Both the position numbers and the translations under genes were made by a program. A DNA stretch of 64,000 bases from Sequoia sempervirens (lineage: Eukaryota > Streptophyta > Pinopsida > Cupressales > Cupressaceae): the NCBI GenBank assembly GCA_007258455.2, contig VDFB02193867.1:531827071-531891070 (forward strand). The letters are read 5' to 3'. The notes under the pieces were generated by a model. It ran no database searches. It had not been told where the DNA came from and saw only the letters and a list, made by a program, of their open reading frames with translations. Below are positions 22,319 to 34,622 of this stretch, in pieces; position 1 is the stretch's first letter, and the number at the start of each line of letters is the position of its first letter.

Positions 22319-23835
22319 TGTTGAAAGACACAAGACAACTGAGAGGGGGGTGAATTAGTTGTCACCAATCACATTCAAAAATCTAAAAAATTATCAACTT
22401 CACATCCACTTTATTCTGTTACTAAGTATGAACATGAAATGAAAATAACAGAAGGCAATATCAACACAAGAAACACTAGATTTACATGGAAAATCCAATA
22501 AGGGAAAAACCACGGTGAGGATTATCTCAAAATATAAAGTAATTGAAAAACCGATTACAAAGAGGCTCATTGCCAAAGATAGGACTCACTGTCCAGAAAC
22601 AAGGCTCACTTCCTACAGATAGGACTCACTGTGTAGAATGGAGGCTCACTGCCTACAGATAAAGAAAGATAACAAAAAAATCCACCACAATAACTTGCAC
22701 ACATCTGCAACCTTGATTAGAGAATTGAAAACACCATCAGCTCATTGCTTTCAAGAATCTAACACATTAAAGTACTACTGCATTAATTCACTTTCACACA
22801 CTCTTGGAAAACTCGTGGCATGTACAATACACAACAACTCATCTTGTCATATATTTATACCATCTTCAACCTTATAAACTTTCTCCAAGGTTGACCACAC
22901 ACACTTCATTTTACAAATTTAAATTAGGTCGACAACTCAACATTCTTGCAGTGGAAGAGAATGAGAGTGGACCAAACCAATAGTTAACCAAGTCCCAAAA
23001 AAACATCTTGGATCAATCACATGCTTCCTTAATTGATACTTATCCTTCACGTGACGTGTAGACATTAGGTCAACCAAACCTAATGAAAACACCAATTAAC
23101 TTTGAAGTACACACTTTTGCAATGAGAAGATAACATGTGGACCACATAACATGCTTCACCATGCACTGGAACACATCTTGGATACCCTCAGATTCATTCA
23201 CAATGAATGCAACAACCTTTACAAACAGAACACTTTCCATCAGTCCATCTGGACTGTACAGACATACACAGAGACTCTGCAACTCATCTTCTAGAGCACC
23301 AAACCATGAACAACTTTAACAAAACACATATAACACCATTACAAGCCTTTTTTCAGATCTGCAAGACCAAAAACAAACCAGCGGAGGACTATGGAGTAGA
23401 TACATTTCTCTTAGTCCACAAACAACTAACTTTTCCAAACCAATTCACACATTGGTGGACACAACTTTCACACTTCATCAAACCAAAAGCTACAATCCAG
23501 GATATATCACCCAAGGATTCCCATAACAACAATTTAGATCCACACAATCATAGGATCAACAAAAAATAAATGTGAAGCACAAACTGAAGCACATTTTGAA
23601 CACACACACAATTCTAAATTCACTATTTCTCAAAAGCACTTGGTAACTCATTATATCAACATACCTGCAACACCATAAAGATAGCTCCATGCACTCACAA
23701 AATCTCTATAGTATCTCAACTATACATGCACAACCCGCAATCACTTGTTTCCTTTCTTTGCAATCAACCTGTACCTTGTTGACATCAATGACAACATTAA
23801 TGAAAACACCACCATACACATTCATACTTGCAACA
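22319..23835 (-). repeat. 3' LTR of Copia B
   Basis: Pairs with 28344-29850. A TATA box (GTATAAATATATG on the minus strand) is at 22848-22860. Near 22560-22660 it carries five spaced copies of a GGCTCACTGCC / GGACTCACTGT motif, also seen in the LTRs of Copia A and at 44525-44570. Confidence 0.9.
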
Positions 23836-24238
23836 ATCTCCTCCTTTGTCATTGATGGCAACACATGATGTGAAAAACCATAAAAGACAACATCCATTTC
23901 ATTCCTACACTCTCCTTTATTTTTTTACATTAGACAACCTACACAACATTTCCTGCACTCTCTTTTCCTTGTAATATTCTATCTTCTTATCTGTTCTCCC
24001 TTTTTCTTTCACTGTTTTTCACATGAATCTCTCTCCCCCTTTGACATCAATGGCAATGAAAAAAAAGTTTGCATAATTCTTCAGCCATATGTAGCTCTGA
24101 TCACTCCCCCTTAGGAGTGCACCCATTTCATACTACAACAATGATACTTCCTACTCCCCCTAAGAAGTAGACCTCAATCATCAGTCTAGACAAATGAAGA
24201 ATCTATAGATCCACTAGACTAATGCACCTCCATGTGCA
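23836..24238 (-). promoter_or_regulatory. Copia B 3' untranslated region with serial purine tracts
   Basis: Reading leftwards: TCTTAGGGGGAGTAGG (about 24160), CTCCTAAGGGGGAGTGATC (about 24110), GTCAAAGGGGGAGAGAG (about 24040) and finally GACAAAGGAGGAGAT touching the LTR at 23836. The last is placed to be the true polypurine tract. The phrase CATTGATG or ATCAATGAC stands by two of the tracts and recurs at the LTR start, suggesting duplication of the LTR border. Confidence 0.6.
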
Positions 24239-24239
24239 C

Positions 24240-27225
24240 CTAATTCAAGGAAGGAGGGGTAGTAACCCCTAACTTCTCTCTGAGATACTCAAAAGTATCC
24301 TTTGGAAGAGCCTTAGTAAATATATCAGCAATTTGATCCTTTGTAGGCACATACTCTAGTCTGAATTCATTCTCTAATACCTTCTCCCTCAAGAAATGAT
24401 ATCTAATAGATATATGCTTTGTCCTTGAATGCATTACCGAATTCTTTGAAATGTTTATAGCACTTGTATTATCATAAAAGATAGGGATAGGCTCATCACA
24501 TATCACTTAGGTATATCCTTCAATGTTTGCTTCATCTATAATACCTATGTGCAGTAAGATGCTGCAACAATATACTCAGCCTCTGCTGTGGATAAATAAG
24601 CTAAATCATGTTTCTTGCTTAGCCATGAAACCAATATTCCTCCAAGAAAAAATGCACCACCACTTGTACTCTTCTATTCATCCACACAACCAACCCAATC
24701 TACATCAGTGTAAGCATTCAAAGTGAAATAAATATCCTTAGGATACCACATGCCAGAATATAGAGCGCCTTTTAGATATCTAAATATACTGTTCACAACT
24801 GTAACATGTGCTTCTTTAGGTTCTGCTTGAAATATGGAAACCAAACATACTGCATGCATGATATATGGTCTAGTGGCAGTAAGATATAACAGTCCACCAA
24901 TCATAGATCTATACAAGCTCTGATCAACTTTAGAAGATTCATCATTCTTACTCAGTTTGCATCCAGTCACCATAGGGGTATATACCGCTTTGGATTCATC
25001 CATTCTAAACTTCTTCAACAAATCTTTAACATACTTTGATTGTGAAATGACTATTCCCTTATTAGTTTGATTCACTTGCAGTCCAAGAAAGAAATTCAAT
25101 TCACCAATCATAGACATCAAATTCCTTTTGCAATCTCCTCTACAAATCTCTTGCACATAACCTCATTTCCTTCGAAGATAATATCATCAACATACACAAC
25201 CACTATCAACATTTGGTTTCCTTCCACTTTGAAATAGAGATTACTATATGTAGAGCCTTTGCTAAACCTTTGCTATGTCAAATATTTGTCCAACCTTACA
25301 TACCATGCTCTGGGAGCCTATTTGAGTCCATACAATGCCTTTTTCAACTTATAGACTATGTCTGGTTAATCTGATAACTGAAATCCCTCCAGTTGTTCCA
25401 TGTAGACTTCCTCTTCCAATTCTCCATTAAAAATGCAGACTTAACATCCATCTGGTATACCTTGAAATCTTTATGAGCAAAAAATGCCAAAAACATTTGA
25501 ATAGCCTCCATTCTTTCCACTGAGGAAAATGTCTCCTCAAATTCTATTCCTTCAACCTTCCTTACTACTTCACCATTCTCATTTAGCTTATTCCTAAACA
25601 CCCATTTTGTACCAATTACATTCTTGTTTACCGGTCTAGGAACAAGTTCCCATGTCTGATTTTTCTGTATCTGCTACAGTTCCTCTTTCATTGCTCTAAC
25701 CCAATTTTCATCTTTGCTTGCTTCACACACTTTTTTAGGTTCTATCTTGGAAAGTAAACATAGATTTACCTCAGCTACCACCACTTTGCTTCTTGTCTTC
25801 ACACCTTCACTTTTATCTCCAATTATCTGTTCTTTAGGATGATTTTTTTGTACATATTTTGGGGTTTTAGGAGTAAGTTTCAGAGCTTCTTATTCTTCTT
25901 CTTCAATCCATTCTTATTCTTCCTCCTTATTCTCTTCTAGTACTTGTCCTCATATGGGTTCATCCAATTCAACTTTACTTATTTCAACTAGTCTGTGCAT
26001 ATCTTCATCAACTTTTACATTTGCACTTTCAACTATCTTCCTCAATCTTTTATTGAAGCATACATAAGCTTTGCTATTAGTTGAATATCTAAGGAAAATA
26101 CATTCATTACATCTTGCATAAATTTCCAAGGTTCTCATCATCTCTTTTAATGTAACATTTTCTTCCAAACACTTTAAAGTATTTGACAGTAGGAATCTTG
26201 CCAGTCCACAGTTCATAAGGGGTCTTTGTGCTGTTACCTTTGATCTAAACTCTATTAAGAATGTAAACAAAAATGTGGATTTCTTCTCTCCAATATACAT
26301 TAGGTACATTTTATTCTTTCATCATAGTTATTGCAGCCTCTTGAACAATCCGGTTCTTCCTCTCTACAACTCCATTCTGCTGAGGATTTATAGGAGTAGA
26401 AAAATGTCTCTTTATACCATACTCTTCACAAAATGTATTAAACTCACTGGAAGTGAATTCTCCACCTCTATCAGACCTTAAGCATTTGATTCTTAGATTC
26501 ACTTCATTCTCTACCCTGGCCTTGAACACTTTTAATTTTTCTAGAGCTTGAGATTTCTCCCTAAGACAAGTAACCCTTGCCATTCTATAGCAATCATCAA
26601 TCAAAAGCATAAAATACCTATCACCATTAAGACTTCTTGTGGGGCCACAGAGGCCTGTATGAACCAATTCCAACATTCTGGTAGATGATTGATCTTTTCC
26701 TATAAAGCTGCATCTTGTTTGTTTTCCCAATTGACAACTTCTGCAAACAGTATTGGTAGGCTTTGTGATTTTAGGAAGATCCCAAACAACTTCTCTTGAA
26801 CTAATCTTGATCAGATTGTCAAAGTTTACAAGTCCCATCCTCCGGTTCCATAGCCAACTTTCATTAACTTGAGACACAAAACACTGACCATCAACACACT
26901 TAAGCTAATAAATGTTTCCATATGTTCTTCTTCCTATAGCTACCATAGTTTTGGACCCTTTTCTAATCTCACAAGTATTATCCTGTAACACAAGTTTAAA
27001 TCCTTTGCTACACATTTTTCCAACACTCAAAAGATTATGCCTTAAGCCCTTAACATAATAGACATCATTAGTACCGTGTTTTCCATCAAAACTAATTGTT
27101 CCTTTCCCAACAATATTTGCACCAAAATCATCTCCAAACATAACTAATCCTCCATCATAATTTTCAAGTTTAGTGAACTTACTTTTGTCTCCGGTCATAT
27201 GATTTGAGCAACCACTGTCAATCAC
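24240..27225 (-). pseudogene. Copia B pol: protease, integrase, RT, RNase H
   Basis: From 27225: protease MIDSGCSNHM; GAG-pre-integrase with HNLLSVGKMC; integrase zinc end, where expected HRR..H residues read WNRRMGLVN so both His are lost, then CRSCQLGK; core with LLIDDCYRMA, LRSDRGGEFTS and QNGVVERKNR (complete DDE). RT follows: MDVKSAF, MEQLEGF, and YVDD at 25194-25183 (VVVYVDDIIFEGNE). RNase H covers 24506-24240: FYDNTSAINI, SRTKHISIRYHFL, IADIFTKALPKDTFEYL, ending TAG. There are many stops and frameshifts between 25950 and 25000. Copia order; lineage not assigned. Confidence 0.88.
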
Positions 27226-27242
27226 CTAGTAGTCTTCATCTT

Positions 27243-28286
27243 ATCTAGCATGAAAGACAGTAACCAAAGTACCTTCCATCTATTCCTTCTTGATTTCTGA
27301 ACCACTTTCCTTTGCACATATTCCATGGTTAGTAGACACTGATTTATTCTCTAAGGTTAGAAACAAGCACTCATCATTATCACCCTCAAAATTAGATTCA
27401 TCATTAGAGATTCGAGCATCTTCTCTAACATAATACAATTTCTTGAACTTCTTATCCTTTTTGTCTCTATTATCTTTGTTCTTCTTGTGTACAACTCTAT
27501 TTGGACATCTTGAAGCATAGTGACCAATATTTCCACAACTGAAACATTTAAAGGGAAACATACCTTTGTACTTACCGGTACCTTTCTTCAATTTCCTTGT
27601 AAAGTTTGCTTCCAACTCCTCTGAACCTTCACTGTCCGGATCATCTTCTATCTTAGTGGCTTTGAAGGTAGATTCTATTTTCTCCTTTTCTTTTCCAAAT
27701 TTCCTCATTTCAAATGTAGTCAAGGTGCCAAATAGTTGTTCTTTAGTGAATTTCTTAGGATCATACACTTCCTTAATAGTTGAAACCTTGTCACTATAAC
27801 TCTTCAGTAGGGTCATCAAAATATTTTCCATTACATCTTCATCTGTCAGAGTACCACCTTGATTTTTGAATTCATTTTCTACAATATCAACCCTCTGAAA
27901 ATAGCTTGCAATGTCTTCACCTTCTTCTATTTTCAAGTTCTCATATATGTGCTTTGCTATTAGCTTCTTTGATAATTTCACTCTATCATTTCATTCATAG
28001 ATATCTTCCAACTTTTTCCAAACTTCATAAGCAGTTCCCAATGAAATAACAAATTTGTTCACTCATTCTTAGTTAAAGTACTATAGATTGCATACCTTGC
28101 TTTTTTATTTTACTCATAGGAAAAAATATCATCTACAGAAGAAGGACCACTTTCTGGATCAACATATTTTGTCTCAAAAATTTTCCAGGTCTTGAAGCCA
28201 TGAGAGATTAGGTAACCTCTCATCTACACTTTCCAGTCACTATAGTTAGATCCATCAAAGACAGGGATTGATAATTTGTGCGCCAT
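27243..28286 (-). pseudogene. Copia B gag
   Basis: ATG at 28286, 43 bp inside the primer site. The start MAHKLSIPVFDGSNYSDWKV is the classic copia Gag opening. MRGYLISHGFKTWK follows after one stop, then a frameshifted part, then a clean frame 27981-27280 with EDIASYFQRVDIVENEF and LTDEDVMENILMTLL. The nucleocapsid knuckle CFSCGNIGHYASRC (CX2CX4HX4C) lies about 27550-27510, followed by a Lys/Asp-rich tail. The N-terminal stops make this copy inactive. Confidence 0.88.
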
Positions 28287-28329
28287 CAGATCTACCTCAA
28301 GCGGTTAAGCTCTTCTCCTAGGAACCAAA

Positions 28330-28341
28330 GCTCTGATACAA
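28330..28341 (-). promoter_or_regulatory. Primer binding site of Copia B
   Basis: Minus strand TTGTATCAGAGC, one mismatch to TGGTATCAGAGC, 2 bp from the LTR end at 28344. Confidence 0.8.
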
Positions 28342-28343
28342 AT

Positions 28344-29850
28344 TGTTGAAAGGTGCAAGACAACTGAGAGGGGGGATGAATCAGTTGTCACCAATCACAT
28401 TCACAAATCTCAAACAATTATCAACTTCACATCCACTTTATTCTGTTATTAAGTATGAAAATGAAATGCAAATAACAAAAGGCAATATTAACACAAGAAA
28501 CACCAGATTTATGTGGAAAACTCAATAAGGGAAAACCATAGTGAGGATTAACTCACAATATAAATTAATTGCAAATTTGATTACAAAGAGGCTCACTGCC
28601 AAAGATAGGACTCACTGTCTAGATACAAGGATCACTTCCTATAGATAGGACTCACTATCCAGAAGGGAGGCTCACTGCCTATAGATAAAGAAAGATAATA
28701 GAAAAATAAACCACAACAACTTGCACACATCCGTAACCTTGATTAGAGAATTGTAGACACCATCAACTCACTTCTTTCAAGAATATGACACATTAAAGTA
28801 CTGTTTCCTTAATTCACTTTAACATACTCTTGCTTCTCAAACTCATGGAATGTACAATACACATCTCATCTTGTCATATATTTATACCATCTTCAACCTT
28901 AGAAACTTTCTCCAAGGTCGGCTACACATGCTTAATTTTACAAATTCAAATTAGATTGGAAACTCAACATTCCCTCGGTGGAAGAGAATGAGAGTGACCA
29001 AACCAACACTTAACCAAGTCCCAAAACAATGTCTCAGATCAATCACATGCTTCCTTAATTAATACTTATCCTTTGCATGACGTGTAGACATCAAGTCGAC
29101 CAAACCTAATGAAAACACCAATGAAATTTGAAGTACATGCTTCCACAATGAGAAGATAACATGCAGACCACATAAAATGCTTCACCATACACTGTAACAC
29201 ATCTTGGATACCTTCAAATTCATCCGCAATGAATGCAACAACCTTCACACACATAACACTTTCCATTAGTCCATCCATACTGCACAAACATACATAGAGA
29301 CTCTGAAACTCATCTTCTAGAGCATCAAACCATGAACACCTTTGATAGAACACAAATAACACCATTACAAGCCTTCTGTAAGATCCGCAAGACCAAAAAA
29401 AAACCAGTGGAGGACTGCAGAGCAGATACATTTCTCCTAGTCCACAAACAACCAACTCTGCCAAACCATTTTTCACACCGGTGAACACAAATTTCACACT
29501 TCATCAAACCAAAATCGACAATCCAGAATATATCACCCAATGATGCCCATAAACAACACTCTAGATTTGCACAAGCATAGGATCAACACAGAGGAAATGC
29601 AGAGCACAAACCGGAGCACATTCTGAACACACACACAATTTTGACTTCACTATTTCTAAAAAGCACTTGGTAACTCATCATATTAGTACACTTGCAACAC
29701 CATAAAGATAGATCCATGTACTCACAACATCTCTACAGTATCTCAACTATACATGCACAACCTGCAATAACTTGTTTCCTTTCTCTTCAATCAACCTGTA
29801 CTATGTTGACATCAATGACAACACCACCATACACATTCATATTTGCAACA
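28344..29850 (-). repeat. 5' LTR of Copia B
   Basis: Pairs with 22319-23835. TATA box on the minus strand at about 28877-28886 (TATAAATATATG). The CTCACTG motif cluster is at 28585-28685. Right end TTGCAACA abuts host duplication aactt. Confidence 0.9.
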
Positions 29851-29855
29851 AACTT

Positions 29856-30290
29856 ATCCTAGATAGGCTATAAAAATTGATGTGACCCATTCTTCTATGC
29901 CATAACCAACTTTCATTAGTTTGAGACATAAAGAAATTTGCACCATTACCTTTGAGTTGATAGACATTACCTCCTATCCCTGTTCCAGTAGCAACCAAAA
30001 TATCAGAGCTACCTTTTCTAATTTCACAACCACCATTTTGAAATACAAGACTATATCCTTTGCTACACATTTTTCCTACACTTAGAAGATTATGTTGGAG
30101 ACCCTTGACACAAAGAAAATCATCTATATTATGCTTTCCATCAAAACTAATTGAACCTTTTCCACAGATCTTAGTAGATGTATCATCACCAAACTTAACA
30201 AGACCATTATCATAATTTTCAAGATTAACAAACTTACTCTTATCCCTTGTCATAGGATTTGAGAATCCACTATCAATGATCTAGTAATTC
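29856..30290 (-). pseudogene. Copia A protease and integrase zinc domain
   Basis: Starts IDSGFSNPMTRDKSKF, where the retropepsin triad reads DSG and the usual CSNHM is altered. It goes on with ENYDNGLVKFGDD, HNLLSVGKMC and WLWHRRMGHINFYSLSRI, which keeps both His of the integrase HHCC zinc site. The frame is cut at 29856 by Copia B and resumes at 22313 with the two Cys. Confidence 0.85.
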
Positions 30291-30299
30291 TTGTCCTTT

Positions 30300-32369
30300 C
30301 TAGCATGAAAAGTAGTTAATGTAGTTCCTTCAATATTATGACCTGTTTCTAGAGCACTTTCCTTCACACATCTTTTAAGATTAGTAGAATTAGTTTCAAC
30401 ATTTAAAGCCATGAAAAAGAATTAATCACTTTCTTCATTTTAATAATCTAAGTATTCATCATCAAATACACCAATGTCTTTTTCAACATAATAACTATTC
30501 TTGACAAATTTTTTTTCTTATAATCCTTCTGTTTGTCATTAGTATCTTTGATTGGAAACTTAGATGCATAATGATCTATCTTTCCACAATTGAAACATTT
30601 GAAAGGTAGCTTACCTCTGTATTTTGCAGTGCCCTTTTTCAATCTCCTCACAAAGTTTGCTTCCACCTCATCAAGATCATTTGGATCTGATCCATCACCC
30701 TTTTCCAATTTTTAGACTTTAAAAGTAGTTTATTTTCTTGTAGTATCTTGATCAAACTCTTTCATTTCAAAATAAGTTAAAGCACCAAATATTTGATCTC
30801 TATATTAATGATCCAAATTTTGAGCTTCCTCAATAGTAGAAACTTTATGATTATAACCTTTAGGTAGAGTTCTTAATAACATTTTCACAACTTCCCTTTC
30901 ATCCATATTTCCACCAAGACCATTGATGTCATTGAAAAATTCATCAAATATGAGAATGTAGGCAAAAATATCTTCATCTTCAGACATCCTTAAGGTTTAA
31001 AATTTTTCTTTGTAGATCTACATCTTCACTTGTTTGACCTTGTCATCTCCTTCATAAATTCCTTCCAACTTTGTCCATACATCTTTAGCAGACTTGTAGC
31101 TTATAACCTTCATAAGTTCTAAGTCAGTAAGACCACTTGGGATTGCATTCCTTTGTTTTCCATTATTCTAATATGCCTTGATCTCATCATCAGTTGATGG
31201 TTGATGCAGGATCATCCGTGTCATTTGGCAATCCTGTGTCAAACCAAAAAAAAATTAATTTTTGTTGAGAATTTTTGAATTTTTGGTGTGAGTCAATTTT
31301 GGTTTGAAATTCATGTTAATAGGTGGAAAATGCATTATCTTTGATTAAATAAACCTGTTAAATTTTTCCTTACACATTGACAAGTTGCCTTGTGGGGTGA
31401 AAAAGCAAGAAAAGCAGTTTAAATTTTAACTGCAAATTATTCTAAAAGGTTATTGAGGTGTTGGATTTTTGAAATTGGGGAGTTACAATACTTTATCATG
31501 ATCCCTAAAAAGTAGGGAATGGAGAAGTGGGCGCCCAAGATTGATTTTTGTCTTCTTTCCTTTTCAGGAGTCAAAAAAGGAGGGAAAAAAAACTAAAAAA
31601 TCCTTTGTGAGGTTGTTGTAAATGGGTTTTAAATGAGTTTAATTATCTTTTTGAAGTATGATTTTGAAGCTATGGGAGATGGCATACTTGGTTGAGGAAG
31701 GAAAAAATTAGACATATAAAATAAATCCCTTGACAAAATGGTGGAGAATCATAAATTTATGAAACAATGAAAGAGTTTTGAAGTTGTTTTTTGAAGCTAG
31801 AGGAGAGGGGGGCATAGATTTCTCTGGAGAAAAAAAATTGGGGTGTTTGTTTCAAGTTTGGATTGATTTACAACAGTCCATGAAGATTTCAGAACTACAT
31901 AGTTGAAGATACAAAAGTTGCAGGTGGTGTTTTAGTGTTGGGAGATGAATTTTGTTTGCAAAAGCTCACATAGCTAAGCATAGTATTGTATTTGAATTTT
32001 TTTACTTGCATATTTGATTCATGTAAGAAGCTTATTTTTTGCATATAAATCCTTTGATGATTGAAAAATCTTCTAATTATATTCCTTTTAATGGAGAAAA
32101 TCAGTGGTTTCCTGTGCAAGCAATTTTCTGTGTGTTAATTTACAATTTCTCTATTCTGTTTGAGCATTTGTTGTGAGAATTTAGAGAGGGTTTTATGAGT
32201 ATAAATTCATCTCTACATTAATGTACCATTTGTAGACATAGTATACTCTCTCTCAATAGACTTCCAAACACCAAATCCAAGGGAGATTAAGAAAGAATCC
32301 ATCTTAGCTTTCTAGTATGTATAATTTGTTCCATTGAACAAATGAGCTTTGACACCTTTCATGTGTGCC
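30300..32369 (-). pseudogene. Copia A gag, split by an insertion
   Basis: ATG at 32369: MAHMKGVKAHLFNGTNYTY, then FLISLGFGVWKSIE, down to about 32205. The frame is lost until about 31225, where it resumes with DEIKAY, AIPSGLTDLELMKVI, KDVWTKLEGIYEGDDKV and DEDIFAYILIFDEFFNDI. It ends with VRRLKKGTAKYRGKLPFKC and a knuckle CFNCGKIDHYASKF (about 30600-30560) in which the last Cys has become Phe. Several in-frame stops. The homologous Gag of Copia B supports the register. Confidence 0.8.
31225..32205. mobile_element. Unidentified ~1-kb insertion in Copia A gag
   Basis: The Gag frame breaks off at both ends of this AT-rich stretch. A hairpin-forming pair, TCAAACCAAAA near 31231 and TTTTGGTTTGA near 31305, marks its left end. 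I cannot define a clean target duplication or termini, and no ORF inside looks real. It may be a solo LTR or a small non-autonomous element. Confidence 0.45.
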
Positions 32370-32415
32370 ATTTGGATCCACCTCAAGTGGTTAAGCTTCT
32401 TCCTGGGAACCAAAA

Positions 32416-32427
32416 CATTGATACCAA
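32416..32427 (-). promoter_or_regulatory. Decayed primer binding site of Copia A
   Basis: Minus strand TTGGTATCAATG beside the LTR end; the first nine bases of TGGTATCAGAGC are kept and the rest has changed. Confidence 0.6.
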
Positions 32428-32428
32428 T

Positions 32429-34045
32429 CGTTAGAATGCACAGGACAACTAAGATAGTGGGTGAATCAGTTGTATACTTTTAAAACATCAGAAACCCTCA
32501 TTAACATTTAGATCTGCATTAGTTCTTAAGCCCTTAAATCCACCATTAAACCCTTAACATGCATTAACATAATGTAAACATGTAAAATAGTAATTCAAAC
32601 ACATAAAAGACATAAGAACACTGGATTTATGTGGAAAACCTAAGAAGGGAAAAACCACGGTGAGTATTAGCTCACTAATATATGAATTGCAATACCAAAT
32701 ACAATAAGGCTCACTACCCAAAAAGATAAATAAAGGCTCACTACTAGTGGCTCATTGCTAAAAGACTCACTATCGAGAAGAAACAAGAAATAAAGGGTGG
32801 ATCAATACCAATTTGAACTACTAATAGCGAATATCTCATATACCAAAGGTAAAATTCCACTGAAGTACAAACAACTTATCAAACAAACTGAAATGTAGAC
32901 ACCTTCTGCTCAATGTACTAGAAAGTCATAGGTATTAAGTATCATGCTTAGATCAACAACCTTGATCAATTTTACATCTTTCACATCACACACTTCACAC
33001 ACTTGATCCACACAACAATTCCCCTTGTATATATACCCTCCATGACCTAAAACAATCTCAATTAGGTCGGCCTTAATGAAACATATATATACCTCTATTG
33101 TGCAACAATGAATAGGTTGGAACCAAACACTTCCACTATATATATAAGTGAAGAAAAACCACACAAATACTTAATTGGGACCCAAATCTACACTAACATG
33201 CTTCTCAATACTTTCTCAATCAAAAATTATCCTCTGTAATTAGTGCTAGCATGCTAGGTCAGCCAAACTTGCACTGACAGTAACAAGTGACTCAAAACAC
33301 ACCTCTCAAGGTCTGAAAACATCTCACAGACCACACAAAAAACTCCACACCATTCATACAACATCTCAAAATACTCCATCACCATCAAAATATTCTACAC
33401 AACCTCTACAACCACCTGAAACTCAAGAACACCTTCATTTTATGTAACCAAACATACTAGTACAAACATCCAACACATTAGACAACCTTGCATAACAAAT
33501 CAACACCTAAAACCTCAAGAGAAGGTAGATACAAGCATTATAAGCACATTCCTAGATTCGTAATACTAGGAACTTCACTGTGGAGAAATATAGAGCAATC
33601 TCATTTCTCCTAGACAACACTGCTTGATAGTTCACACACTGGTGAAAACAAATTATTTTTCCACATGATCTAGAACCTAAAACTCTAGATATAACACCTC
33701 AAAACACCTCTGATCATCACGTACAAACCACATGGGCACATCTTCAACCATGAATAAATCAAAGAAAAACACTAAACACCTTTCTGTCGCACTAAACTTT
33801 CTTTTATTCAAATTTTCTCAAAAGCACTTGGAAACCAAACACCATAGACACCATCTCCTTCTCAACATCTCAACCATACAAGAGGTTGATATCCATAAGC
33901 ACATACCCATCATTGCTACATTAGAGGTTGACACTAGTGACTATATTAATGACAACACAATGTAACCAACACACTTACTTCCTCAGGGGTTGACATCAAT
34001 GCAACAATGCTCTATTGACATCAATGTCAATACAAGTTTCCAACA
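32429..34045 (-). repeat. 5' LTR of Copia A
   Basis: 1617 bp on the minus strand, from TGTTGGAAAC at 34045 to TCTAACG at 32429 (terminal A changed to G). TATA box GTATATATACA at 33026-33036. The internal CTCACT motif cluster is at 32685-32775. The right side abuts homology to the Copia D LTR. There is no partner LTR in the window. Confidence 0.75.
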
Positions 34046-34611
34046 CATTGTTCTAATATAAGACCTCATAAAACCTTATATGTTATATGCTTTATTAATC
34101 ATATCCCATTTAAAATAATTATAGTCTAATAACCACTAGCTTATTAAATATTTATAAATGATAGTTTTGAATAGGTGTAACTAATACCAAATTAATTATA
34201 ATCTAATAACTACTAGATTATTGAATATTTATAAATGATAGTTTTGAATGCCTAGTGTAACTAATATCCCTTTAGGTATTTTTCCATCCCTTCTCATATA
34301 TTTAAGGAGTTTTTCTCTCATTTAGAGGTACTAAATTAAGAGATGAATAGTGAATTCTATCAATATGCATAAGAGGTATTATAGGCCATGTGGAATTATA
34401 GAGAAGTGGTTCCCTAGGTTCATTCTATGTTTTAATAGACCATTCTATAAGTGTTTTGTAATGAAATGATGCTTTATTGGGTTTCTACTTGGAATGGTTT
34501 TCCATGTATATATTGTATAATTTGTTTTATATATATATATTTTAATTATAATTTCATTTATTTTGTATTGTATTTGTGATGATTAGTAACCTAGGATTCT
34601 AATTTTTAATA
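34046..34611 (+). repeat. 5'-truncated left LTR of Copia D
   Basis: Matches 41209-41692. It carries an extra tandem duplication of about 77 bp (repeat of ATAGTTTTGAAT at 34161 and 34238) that the right LTR lacks. Ends ...TTAATA instead of ...GTAACA. Confidence 0.8.
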
Positions 34612-34622
34612 TGGTATCAAAG
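34612..34622 (+). promoter_or_regulatory. Primer binding site of Copia D
   Basis: TGGTATCAAAG, one mismatch to TGGTATCAGAG, directly after the LTR. Confidence 0.75.

Larger units (their letters stand above)
22319..29850 (-). mobile_element. Copia B, full-length 7.5-kb element inside Copia A
   Basis: LTRs at 28344-29850 (5', 1507 bp) and 22319-23835 (3', 1517 bp) both run TGTTGCAA...TTCAACA on the minus strand. Host duplication aactt is at 22314-22318 and 29851-29855, and Copia A integrase resumes exactly beyond it. A primer site adjoins the 5' LTR and a purine tract adjoins the 3' LTR. The gag-pol interior is complete in domain order but has many stops, so the element is structurally whole and functionally dead. 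Its LTRs are clearly more diverged from each other than those of the outer element. Confidence 0.92.
17720..34045 (-). mobile_element. Copia A, 3'-truncated, with nested insertions
   Basis: Minus-strand Ty1/copia element: 5' LTR at 32429-34045, gag 32369-30300, protease to RNase H in pieces down to 18058. It is split by Copia B (22319-29850), a solo LTR (19414-20675), a TRIM (18627-19017) and about 1 kb of unknown DNA within gag. Domain order protease-integrase-RT-RNase H is copia. Its 3' LTR is absent: the sequence passes from the pol 3' end straight into a gypsy Gag fragment, so a deletion removed it together with part of Copia D. Confidence 0.85.

Noticed and set aside
22638..23569. Plus-strand frames in the Copia B LTR
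   Set aside because: Shadows on the non-coding strand of an LTR; the homologous stretch in the other LTR is not open.
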